From Adiantum capillus-veneris (taxonomy: Eukaryota > Streptophyta > Polypodiopsida > Polypodiales > Pteridaceae): 64,000 nt of DNA. The position numbers and the translations under genes are program-made. The notes under the pieces were generated by a model, which was not told where the DNA came from, ran no database searches, and was given only the letters and a program-made list of their open reading frames with translations. Shown here piece by piece: positions 10,980 through 20,366 of this stretch (positions are counted from its first letter, which is position 1; each line of letters begins with the position of its first letter). The stretch covers positions 52,746,619 to 52,810,618 of the forward strand of contig CM043952.1 in the NCBI GenBank assembly GCA_014529385.2. Direction: 5' to 3'.

Positions 10980-12047
10980 AATCTCATCCTAATGCAAGAA
11001 TGGCTCAAGGAACTAGCATAACATGAAGCTTTTACGGTGGCACAAAACTCTCCTCAAGCAATGTGGCTCCCACTACACCAAAAATCACTATGCTAACATG
11101 GAGAGATCCCTAGTAGGACAATACAACAACTTTTCATCAGCAGCACACCCTTTCCTAAGATGAGGGCACCCCCACCAGAGATATTTTTATATAATAGGTC
11201 ACCCCATGAGCATACCATGTCATGGAATGGATGTAAGAACTATGACTGCACTATCCCTTGGAAGTTGTTCACGAATGTATGTTTATCAAAGTTAATGAGA
11301 AGAAGTTTGGACTATTTTGTTTGTTGATGTGTAAGAGCACTCTTGGTCTACCATATTTTAGATTGTTTGATAAGTTTAATAAGATTTGTAGTCATTTAAA
11401 GTATCTTTTTTTTTTTGTAAGATTGTACATGAGAAGACATGATAAAGTACAAGAGATCTTGACGGAATAAACCTCGATGAGATTCCCACCATGCACTTGT
11501 GACACCATACCTCTCCTTGAACCCTTTGACTTCTATTGTTGTGGGAAGTCCAATGGGGGGCTATTTTCAAATTTTTAGCATAACTTTTTTTTGAAGGAAA
11601 TTTTGGTTATTCTAAAGTTTATACACAGTCTAGGAGTTCATTCTGATTGTTTTTCTTCAGTTTCAAATTTTGACCGAGTACACTCCTTGGAAGCCACTTT
11701 TGAAGGTGTTAGGGCAAGATTTTGGGAAAGTTTTGTATGTAGGAAATACAGTCCTTAACACAATAAAAAACAATGGTTCTTTGAGTATTTTCAGATTCCA
11801 TGGTTTTAATGCTCGTTGGAGCCCGTAGATTAAGAAAAAAGTAAAAAATGTATGTTTTACATCATTTTTAAATAAATTGTCAACTTGCACATTGATTTTT
11901 GGAGAATGCGAGCAAGATATGATTTTTTCTCATCACATGATGGTCGAAGAACACGATGAGATGAACAAATTCATGTGAGACAAGCCCAGACAGATTCGGA
12001 GCCGATTGAAATCTAGAAGCTGTTGAAAACAACCGAAAAGTTCAACA

Positions 12048-12080
<33 letters not shown>

Positions 12081-12346
12081 TAACTTTTGAATCATGGCCA
12101 TGCATCAAAAATATTCTCACACGGTGAAGGAGGTGCTTCAAAGCTATGGAAATCAGTATAAAATGTAAGCAATAGAGTTGGAGGCTATTCAAGAAGTTGT
12201 AGAGGCTCACATCATTTCAGATGACTTTGCAATAACAAAATGATTAAGAGTTGTGTCTACTGTCTCCATAGTGATTTGGCTTTTCGGTTTCTCCATGTGT
12301 TTTAAGTTAAGTGGTTTTGGCCATGAAGAGTTAAATTTAAATCAAA
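10980..12346. other. No gene recognised; 29-base poly-A at 12050-12078
   Basis: AT-rich DNA with only short, low-quality open frames. A run of 29 A begins at 12050. It could be a retroposition tail, but I see no duplicated target or SINE/LINE body next to it. Confidence 0.45.
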
Positions 12347-12532
12347 TATTTACATTTTTGCCATCCTAAGGGGCAAACAAAGCTAGAAAATGCAAAAAAA
12401 AGGGTGGCCACAAGGGCGCGCAGATGGCCCATCGAGCAGTTTTGGATGGCTCATCTGCGCGCCCTTGTGGCCACCCTTTTTTTTTGCATTTTCTAGCTTT
12501 GTTTGCCCCTTAGGATAGCAAAAATGTAAATA
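12347..12532. repeat. Foldback hairpin HP1 with 80-bp arms
   Basis: The left arm 12347-12426 and right arm 12452-12532 are inverted copies with about one mismatch and one single-base indel by eye. The 25-base loop can itself pair in part. The core is A8-GGGTGGCCACAAGGGCGCGC. The outer arms are AT-rich and include GGGGCAAACAAAGCTAG. A transcript would form a nearly perfect stem of about 80 bp. It is the first of three units spaced about 324 bp apart. Confidence 0.92.
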
Positions 12533-13240
12533 GCTGATGAAACCAGATGTTTATGTAGCATGAGACTAGATTTTTATATTGTCCAATGTGATTTGGCCTT
12601 TTGGTGCAGGAAACTAGTAAGTTGAGTTGAAGGAAGGCATAATGTGCTTGAAAAGTTAAATTTTACATTCATCTCACCTTTTCCAAGGTCCTGGAGTACA
12701 ACAATAGCCTAATTATGCAAAAAAAAGGGTGGCCACAAGGGCGCGCAGATGGCCCATCCAACAGTTTCGGATGGCTCACCTGCGCGCCCTTGTGGCCACC
12801 CTTTTTTTTGCATTATATGGCCTTGTCTGCCCCTTATAATAGCAAGAATGTTAATATTTGATGAAACCAGATGTTTATGTAGCATGAGACTAGATTTTTA
12901 TACCGTCCAATGTGATTTGCCCTTTTGGTGCAGGGAACTAGTAAGTTGAGTTGAAGGAAGGCATAATGTGCTTGAAAAGTTCAATTTTAGGTTCATCTCA
13001 TCTTTTCCAGGGTTCTGGAGTGCAGCCATAGCCTAATTATGCAAAAAAAGGGTGGCCACAAGGGCCCACATATGGCCCATCCAGCAGTTTTGGATGACTC
13101 ACTACGCGCGCTTGTGGCCACCCCTTTTTTTGCATTATATGGCCTTGTCTGCACCCCAGGATACCATTTTTTTTAAAGATTAAGTGAAAGCAAGTCTTTA
13201 TGCAACATGACAGTACAAATTCCACTTCTTTTCACTCAGA
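12533..13240. repeat. Tandem array of 324-bp units, each with a hairpin
   Basis: The unit containing GATGAAACCAGATGTTTATG and GGTGCAGG recurs at 12536 and 12860. The hairpin cores recur at 12402, 12727 and 13050, giving periods of 323-325 bp. HP2 (about 12713-12819) and HP3 (about 13036-13140) keep the GGGTGGCCACAAGGGC core but have lost most of the long outer arms of HP1. HP3 is the most diverged. The array ends near 13160. Confidence 0.88.
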
Positions 13241-13252
13241 TGTAATTAGAGC

Positions 13253-13272
13253 TCCCCCCCCCCTCCCCCCCC
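13253..13272. repeat. Poly-C tract
   Basis: Twenty bases that are all C except one T. Confidence 0.95.
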
Positions 13273-13299
13273 TTTCTTTGTGTTCAAAGGTCCGGAGCA

Positions 13300-15120
13300 T
13301 TCACTATGTAAAATTTTCCTATATCACGCACGTTCACTAGAATGGATTAAAAGTACCCCTTATAGGCCTTATCTACACATGTTTCTGCAACTTTACAAGA
13401 ATATAAAATCCCTTCTGTTGAACACATGTGCTATGTTACATATACTTTAGTGAACTCCCCATGTCAACGGCCTCACAAATCGTGTGCACTAAACATTAAA
13501 CACTAGAAATCGACCAAACAAGGAGCCAATTTTTACTTTCTTGTGTCCACCTAGTGTTCTTGTGAAACATTGCTAATGATATATATTCAACATCCCCAAA
13601 TGAGGACATCTTGACAAAGTTTATGATCCACTTTAATAAGAATAACCATTAATGATTAAACTGAAATCAAAATATTGCTTGAATTTCTTCAAGGTGGAGT
13701 GATTAAGACTTGCGACTTGAATCATCGTACAAGCAAATCAAAATATCCATAAAAGTAAACAATATTTCTCAGATTTGTATGAAACTTCAGTAATCTAAAT
13801 TAAATACTCTCACTCAATGCGACACCATTTAACAAAAAAAACATATTTATATTGCATTTATAGAGGCAAATAATTACAAATGGAGACAATGTTGTTGCTG
13901 TTAGGCTTATCTTACAAGTATTTGTCTTCCTCATCTAGAGATTCATATACACTTGAGTATTTGTGTGTCTATGACACTAGGGAAGATAGTAGTACTATAT
14001 GGATGGCTTCTATGAGAGCTCCTAGAGAGTCCCTATTGGTTCAAGATTCTAAAAAACACCTACTATTCTAATCAAAATCCTTTAACATGGTAGTGAAAGG
14101 TTCCTCAAGGAACAAAAATAGAGTGATTTCCATCTCTGCACATGGTTGCTTGCTCATGTCCTCTTAAAACAAGTTAAATCTGTAAGTAAACAAAAGATTA
14201 TGTGAGCACAAAGTTATAAAGTACAAAATGATATCATTCCAATTATCTAATGAAAATTATACGAAGAATAAATTACAAGAAAAATCTTTGACGACTCTCC
14301 ATAGATAACACAACTTACTTACATTGTGAGACTCAAATCACATGCTACACAACTATAGATGGCGCACCAAAGTCATCAACAAAATAGCACCACCCAGTGT
14401 TATGAGGTGTGAAGCCTAAACACTGAAATCCATAAAGAGGTTAATTCTCTCCAGCATGATAAACTTAAAGATGGAGATGGTGTTAAGATCTGAATGTAAG
14501 CTACAAGGGTAGTTTTCTTACCATTCTATCTTTATGTTGGAGATGAACCCTTGCAATGCCCACGCGATATTCACACCTCCTATTGTTGTGGTATGCAACT
14601 CATGTGAGCTCATACTTTTGCCACCTTCGGGAGTAGAGGTTTCCATGTAGTGTGAGTGAATGAAAGTAGAAGGAGTAGAATCTTGTTTCATGTTGTAATG
14701 GAGATGAGAGAAGGGAGAGGAGCTAGCTTGGTGTGAAACTATGTGGTGGGTAAGGGGAAGAGATGGAGGAGGAGCTTGCTTGGTGCTACAATGGAGGTGG
14801 GAGAAAGCTAGCAAAGAGATAATGATGGACTATAGGGGGTGCATGTGGTTGTTGCAGCAATGGAGAGCTTGGAAAAAGGTTTGTAGAGAGAGAAAAACAC
14901 TTTTTAGCTATAGAATAGGTTTGGAAAGACTTTGGAGGGTGAAAATGATGTTTTGATTTGTTTAAAAAATAAATAAATTTTTTGGATTTTTTAGTTCACG
15001 TTTTTAACTTTTGAAGGTCAAAAATACTTTTTTGACCATGAAATAGGTTTGGGGACCTTTTAAGGAGGGAAAAGTTGAAATTTGAAATTTTTTGAAAATT
15101 TGAAATTTTTAGTGTATTTT
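13300..15120. other. No gene recognised
   Basis: AT-rich unique DNA. A minus-strand open frame (14814-14518) ends on a GTAAGA that could be a splice donor. It is compositionally odd (His/Ser/Pro-rich with internal repeats), and I found no partner exon that carries a family signature. Confidence 0.4.
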
Positions 15121-15162
15121 TAAATCCGGGCCAAAAAGTGGGGGAAAAGAGGTCAAAGTGGT

Positions 15163-15186
15163 CCCCCCCCCCCCCCCCCCCCCCCC
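15163..15186. repeat. Poly-C tract (24 C)
   Basis: An unbroken run of 24 C in a purine-then-pyrimidine context (GGGGAAAAGAGG before, CTCTTTCCCC after) that resembles the hairpin family ends found nearby. Confidence 0.95.
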
Positions 15187-15617
15187 TCTTTCCCCTAGCC
15201 ATCTCCCTTACCTTCTCACTAGGTAAGAGACAATTAAGAGGTGTAAGGCTACCTTGTCCCCCTACTTTTTTGAGGGTATAGAGTGTGTCCACCACCCTCT
15301 TCCTATTGGCTGACCTCTAATTAACCTTAATCCCAAAGGGCCCCTAGAGGGTTCATATTTTTCCTAATGTCAACTGAGTGGCGGCCCATTGTGGGCGTAC
15401 GCATGGGAGGGAAGAGGGTGGTGGGGCGGCAGGCTTAAAAACATTCTTTTATTCTTTGTTGCTTATTATTAAGCTCCCCTTGAGTGGGGTTAGTTCTCGT
15501 GGCCGTGAATTCAAAAACCGGTTGTCAACAGCAACATTTACTATACAGACTCAATAATGCAGAGACAAGTGGCCCATCTGAATCTAATTGCAAATAAATT
15601 ATCGATGCGTGCACACA

Positions 15618-16058
15618 CTAGCCTTCCACTGATGCCGTAATACATAGTGAAAGTAGTGTTAAATACGTCACCTTGTTTGGCATAATTCCTTCCTCTAGCA
15701 TTTGTACAAACAAATGGCATGCATGCACCTTGTAACCTTGTTGCTCACATGCTCCTACCATGGCATTCGAAGCGAACAAATTTCGATTCCTAAGCTTCTC
15801 AAATAGTCTTTGTGCAGACTCGAAAATAACACTTACACAAGGAGATAAACCGCTTGTAAGAGTAACCTTGTCTAGAGACACACCATCTATTTGCATTTTC
15901 TCAATAAGATAGAGTCAACGCACTCAAACCATGCAAAGAAAAAAAAAAGGGGAGGACTAACAATTACACAAGCAGATAAACTGCTTGTAAGAGTAACCCT
16001 GTCTGGAGACACACCATCTATTTGCATTTGCTCATAAGATAGCATCAACACACTCAAA
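15618..16058 (-). pseudogene. PPR (pentatricopeptide repeat) gene fragment
   Basis: The minus-strand frame has the rhythm of plant PPR motifs: SAQRLFEKLRNRNLFASNAMVGA, then CHLFVQMLEEGIMPNKVTYLTLLSLC. A preceding segment, YEQMQIDGVSPDRVTLTSSLSACV, occurs twice as a tandem copy of about 130 bp (15827-15957 and 15957-16086). PPR proteins bind organellar RNA and help edit or process it, and usually carry many motifs. Here only about three motifs remain, one is deleted in the middle, and the duplicated part ends in half of a foldback hairpin. It is a dead fragment. Confidence 0.75.
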
Positions 16059-16164
16059 CCATGCAAAGAGAAAAAAAAGGGGAGGGGCTGGAGCCCCGTA
16101 TCATCCGTGCACACATAGATGATAGGGGGCTCCAGCCCCTCCCTTTTTTTCAAACTTTGCATGG
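16059..16164. repeat. Foldback hairpin HP4
   Basis: Outer arms CCATGCAAAG and CTTTGCATGG, then A8-GGGGAGGGGCTGGAGCCCC paired with GGGGCTCCAGCCCCTCCC-T7. The loop region is ATCATCCGTGCACACATAGATGAT. The left outer arm is the edge of the PPR fragment, so the stem includes what looks like captured flank. Confidence 0.9.
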
Positions 16165-16360
16165 CTATGAGTTCTCTTCGTCGCTCTCATGCATCAATTG
16201 GGTGGCCATGTTGGTGATGCTATGCTATGCATCCCTTGTCCGACCATGTGTAATGGCTAATACTTAAAAGGGTAAGCATGTAGCATGCGATGCAATCGCC
16301 CAATACCATTGGACCTACAGTGAAACACCGGCCTCAAAAAAACAACAATGCTTTTTGGTT

Positions 16361-16438
16361 AAAAAAGGGGGAGGGCCAAGAGACCCCCCATTATCCGCGC
16401 GCGCGAATGATGGGGGGCTCTTGGCCCTCCCCTTTTTT
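16361..16438. repeat. Foldback hairpin HP5
   Basis: A6-GGGGGAGGGCCAAGAG pairs with CTCTTGGCCCTCCCC-T6 around a CCGCGCGCGCGAATGATGG loop. The general plan is as in HP4 but the stem sequence differs. Confidence 0.9.
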
Positions 16439-16489
16439 CCGCACTCAGAGATCGAGAGAGAGAAGAAGAAGAAGAGAGTGGGTCAGTTT

Positions 16490-16800
16490 ATCTTTTTTAT
16501 GTAGTATAGTATATATAGTCCATTTTTTATTATATATTCTATACTATGTATTATACATATTAAATTATACATTATATACTCTATATTATATATATAATAT
16601 CTACTCTATCGTAGTACTATATTATATTTTCTATATACACTATATACTTTATATATTATATAATCTATTTATATATACACTATATACTATTTATTATAAG
16701 TCAAAGTATAACTTTATATAGTGCATAATCTATTAATAATATACAATATTATATATACTATTATATATATATATATACTATATATGCAAGAAAACTAAAT
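16490..16800. repeat. AT-rich TATA-type low-complexity tract
   Basis: Almost entirely A and T, with irregular TATATA/TATACT repetition. No coding content. Confidence 0.9.
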
Positions 16801-16809
16801 TATTTTATA

Positions 16810-16990
16810 AATATTTGTTCAATCACCACATCAAAAACGCAGAAAAGGGGGAGGCAGAGCTCCCCCATCATCCGTGCGCTTGCGGATGATGGGGGAGCTC
16901 TACCTCCCCCTTTTTTTGTTGATGAGGATGATGGGGGAGCTCCATCTCCCCTTTTTATTACGTTTTTGATGTGTTTATTGAACAAATATA
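16810..16990. repeat. Foldback hairpin HP6 with nested flanking arms and a half copy
   Basis: The core hairpin 16843-16917 pairs GGGGGAGGCAGAGCTCCCCCATCATCCG with its complement. An extra right half follows (16925-16956). The whole is enclosed by a second inverted repeat: 16810-16839 pairs with 16961-16990, including TCAAAAACG and CGTTTTTGA. The same GGATGATGGGGGAG half occurs alone at 17065-17099. Confidence 0.88.
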
Positions 16991-17058
16991 TATATCAAAT
17001 AATGTAGGTTTTATTTCAAAAACCTTAATCAAAAGCATTTTTCCTGCAATACGGTTGA

Positions 17059-17100
17059 CGCGCGCGGATGATGGGGGAGATCTGACTCCCCCTTTTTTTG
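17059..17100. repeat. Half hairpin HP7
   Basis: The right half of the hairpin family only: CGCGCGGATGATGGGGGA, then CTCCCCC-T7. No left arm is present. Confidence 0.8.
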
Positions 17101-17233
17101 TTGATTTGAAGAGATTTGTCAAATTTTGTTAATTTTGTGGAGTTAATACCAAAATTTGATGAAATCTATCTAATAATTTGTATGCTTTAATCCCAAAATT
17201 GCAAAAAAAAAAGGGGGGGGGGGGAGGCAAAAT

Positions 17234-17376
17234 TGTCATGCCAAGGGTAATTCCCGGTGGTCATGGACCAGGCCCAAGGGGCCGCCTCCAAGTGTGGATT
17301 GGGAATGAGGCCTAAGGGGCTATTTAATGGGAGGTTGGGCGGTTCATTCTCATGCAGTCCCACCATGGCCTTTACA
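17234..17376 (+). mobile_element. Gypsy-type LTR fragment 1
   Basis: The stretch starting TGTCATGCCAAGG is repeated at 18320 and the two match over about 143 bp. A purine run (A10 G12 AGGCAAAA) precedes it. The LTR end is not clear because the copies diverge after TTTACA. Confidence 0.7.
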
Positions 17377-17401
17377 TTAATATACATGTTTGGATCTATT
17401 T

Positions 17402-17451
17402 TTTGCTAAATGCATGCACACTAGGTGTTATGGGCCCTAGTGTTTAGCAAA
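17402..17451. repeat. Small palindrome around CACTAGG
   Basis: TTTGCTAAA...CACTAGG...CCTAGTG..TTTAGCAAA forms a 50-base imperfect stem just after LTR fragment 1. Confidence 0.75.
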
Positions 17452-18110
17452 GGCTCGTTTGGAACGGCATGTGTATTCATCAAGATGTTGCTTATGCAGC
17501 ATCTTGCACTCTATGTGCAGTATCTCTATGCAATTACTAATGGGTCTACAATCACCAATAGATGTCATTGCTTGGTTTGGGTGCTTGTGGATTTTTTAAG
17601 TTAACCATGATGGTTATTCAGGACATTGTTGATTCCTCAGCAATGTTGTACAACATTGTGATCCTTGTTTACAAGTCATCTGGGACAATTGTTTGTAAAC
17701 CGTGAGAGAAACACATCTCAATACTGCCAGTTATCCAAGGGGATAGGCAGATTACAAAGTGTAATTTTGTGCTAAAGGATATGAAAAGTGCGTACATTAG
17801 CACCAAGAAATCCAATTAATAAGCATTTATTGCTCTACTTAGAGTTTGCTTACCATCATTTAAAGCATGTTTGCGACTAGGTTTAGTCTCTTCATGTATA
17901 ATTTAGGTTCTCAACCTTGAACACTAGTTATGGTAAGGATGTTTACTAACACGAGAAGATAACAAGACAAGGACTTAAACTTGGTTGATGAGTTACGTCA
18001 GCATGTTACTTTCATGGAAGGTAAGAAGAGGTACTCTTTCAGGTACCTCCTAGTTGTGATAACTAATTTAGCATACTCAAGTGAGTTCTAAATAGAGTCT
18101 ACATGCTATA

Positions 18111-18319
18111 ATGTCTATGCAATGGTTACACCAAGACAGTTGCAACATGACAACAATATGGAAAATCAAGTTGTTACTCTTGGTTTCATTGAACCTCCTA
18201 CTGAACCGTGTTTTGGTCAAGCCAACAGAGGCATCCCTACAGGATGCCCCTATGGAAATCATTAGTGCATCATCACTCTTGTTTTCAAGGACGAAAACGC
18301 TTCTCCAAGGGGGGAGTAA
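18111..18319 (+). pseudogene. Gypsy Pol C-terminal remnant and polypurine tract
   Basis: The frame ends SRTKTLLQGGSNVMP, the way many plant gypsy Pol frames run across the polypurine tract into the LTR. The tract itself is AAGGGGGGAGTAA at 18307-18319, directly before TGTCATG. The rest of Pol is missing: only about 860 bp of non-matching DNA separates the two LTR fragments, so the element is internally deleted. Confidence 0.65.
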
Positions 18320-18462
18320 TGTCATGCCAAGGTCAATGCCCGATGGTCACGAACCAGACCCAAGGGGACGGCTGCAAGTGTGGATAGGGAATGAGGCCCA
18401 AGGGGCTATTTAATGGGAGGTTGGGAGGTTCATTCTCCGGCAGTCCCACGAGGGACTTTACA
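18320..18462 (+). mobile_element. Gypsy-type LTR fragment 2 (3' side)
   Basis: Starts TGTCATGCCAAGG immediately after a good polypurine tract and matches 17234-17376. The true 3' end is not found. Confidence 0.72.
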
Positions 18463-18559
18463 AGAACGTTTTTATGCATTTTTGAGATGAGCTTACGGAT
18501 TTCCAGATAGAATTGACATGATCACAAAAAATGTTATTAAGTGAAACTTGAAGAAATCT

Positions 18560-18795
18560 AGTAATCGCAAGAAGTCAGTTTGCAAAGAACCATTCAAAGA
18601 GGAAAAAGAGGGGGGGGGGGGGGGGGTAGAGCTCCCCATCATCCGCTTGTGCGCGGATGATGGGGGGGCTCTGTCTACCCCTTTTTTTTCGTTTTGACAT
18701 CCACGCGTGCAAGGATCATGGGGGGGCTCTGTGTCTCCCTTTTTTCTTGCGTTGAAAAGTTCTTTGTGGACTAGCTTCTAGCATTGTAATGGTAG

Positions 18796-18864
<69 letters not shown>

Positions 18865-19000
18865 GGACAGAGAGACAAAGAGAGAGAGAGAGGACTCACC
18901 AACGTGATGTGCGTACTAGACGTGCGCGGATGATGGGGGGCTCTCTCCCCTCTTCTTTTCCACGTTGAATGGTTCTTTGCGGACTGGCTTCTGGCGCCAA
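18560..19000. repeat. Hairpin HP8, half hairpins HP9 and HP10, and inverted flanks
   Basis: HP8 (18602-18690) has a G17 run, TAGAGCTCCCCATCATCCGC and its complement. Right halves recur at 18702-18746 and 18920-18957. The flank GAAGTC-AGTTTGCAAAGAACCATTCAA before HP8 (about 18570-18598) reappears inverted after HP10 (about 18963-18992) and, more diverged, after HP9. The HP9 and HP10 modules with their flanks are direct repeats of each other. Confidence 0.82.
18797..18893. repeat. (GT)n(GA)n microsatellite
   Basis: About 22 GT units followed by about 12 GA units and further GA-rich DNA. Confidence 0.96.
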
Positions 19001-19011
19001 AACGGTAGGAG

Positions 19012-19163
<152 letters not shown>

Positions 19164-19192
19164 GACACCATTATGATGCGTGTGCAAGAGAG

Positions 19193-19770
19193 AGACTAGT
19201 ACTCGACTGGATTGGACTAGACCTGATCGGTACTAGACCTGACTGGTACTGGATCCGACTCGTACTAGACTGGACCTGACTAGAACTAGACCTAGCTAGA
19301 ATGGACCAGATTACTACTAGTATTGGAGCTGGCTGGTACTAGACTAGACTTGAGTGGACCTGACTGGACTTAACTAGTACTGGACTGGACTCGTACTGGA
19401 CTTGACCTGACTAGTACTAGACTGGACTGGACTAGAGGTTACTAGTGTAGAGCTGACTAGTGTTGAACCTCACTAGTACTGGATTGTAGACTGGATTGGA
19501 TTGGACCTGACTGGAGTGGACCTAACTGGTATACTGGACTGGACTAGGCTTGAGTGGCTTGGACTGGTACTGGACGTGACTCGTATTGGACCTGACTCAT
19601 ATTAGACGTGACAGAAGACAGAACCTGACTAGATTGGATTGGACCTGACTAGCATGGACCTTACTGATACTAGGTACTGGAGTAGACTGGACGTGTACTA
19701 GATGATACTGAACCTGACTAGTATTGGTACTGGACCTCTACGAGGGTACTGGTATTGGACTAGTACTAGT
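19193..19770. repeat. Degenerate minisatellite of GGACTGGACCTGACTAGTACT-like units
   Basis: About 580 bp built from shuffled pentamers and decamers (GGACT, GGACCT, GACTAGTACT, TGGTACTGGA). No fixed period. It follows the GA microsatellite and grades into AT-rich DNA up to about 19980. Confidence 0.88.
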
Positions 19771-20366
19771 ATAATATAGCTATATTATATTAGTATAGTT
19801 CTATATACTATATACTTAAATACCATATATTCTATATATAGTATATCCAATTTAATTTTAAAGGGCTTCATTGGAGATACATAGAACTATACTCTATACT
19901 ATATATAAATATACACGTATTATAAATAATTTTTAAAACATCATATATTTTATATATACTATGTTCAAATCTTCTATATGCGCGTATTTGGGGAGATTTT
20001 CAAATCTCGATAGTTAACAGATGGTTTCACCAAAATGCTCATTCAAATGCATCTTAATGGCTATGATTGTGCATATCTTAAAGAGTGAATATTCCCAATC
20101 TCTTTAGAACAGTTTTCAATGAGCGCATTAACTTTTTTCAGTTGCATGCTTTTACACTTTCTTTGTACCTTATACACATTCTCTTCCTTCTCTTTTCGTC
20201 ATTTTTTTTACCTCGAGTATTATTCCTCCCTGTGTGTCTCAAACATGACAGCTACAGCTACAACTATGCTTTCATGGACAATTAATGGTTCTCAAATAGA
20301 TTATAGAGTCTCAATATGAAATGGAGAGCTTCTACTTAGTGAATATTTTCTTCAAAGCCTATTGCC

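Noticed and set aside
10208-10981. Open frames of 143 and 247 codons on opposite strands
   Set aside because: They arise from a pyrimidine tract and a 66-bp duplication; composition is driven by the repeats.
12050-12078. Poly-A run as the tail of a SINE or retrogene
   Set aside because: No target duplication, internal promoter boxes or gene body next to it.
14518-14814. Minus-strand frame ending on a GTAAGA donor, possible exon
   Set aside because: No partner exon with a matching phase and family signature could be found; composition is His/Ser/Pro-rich.
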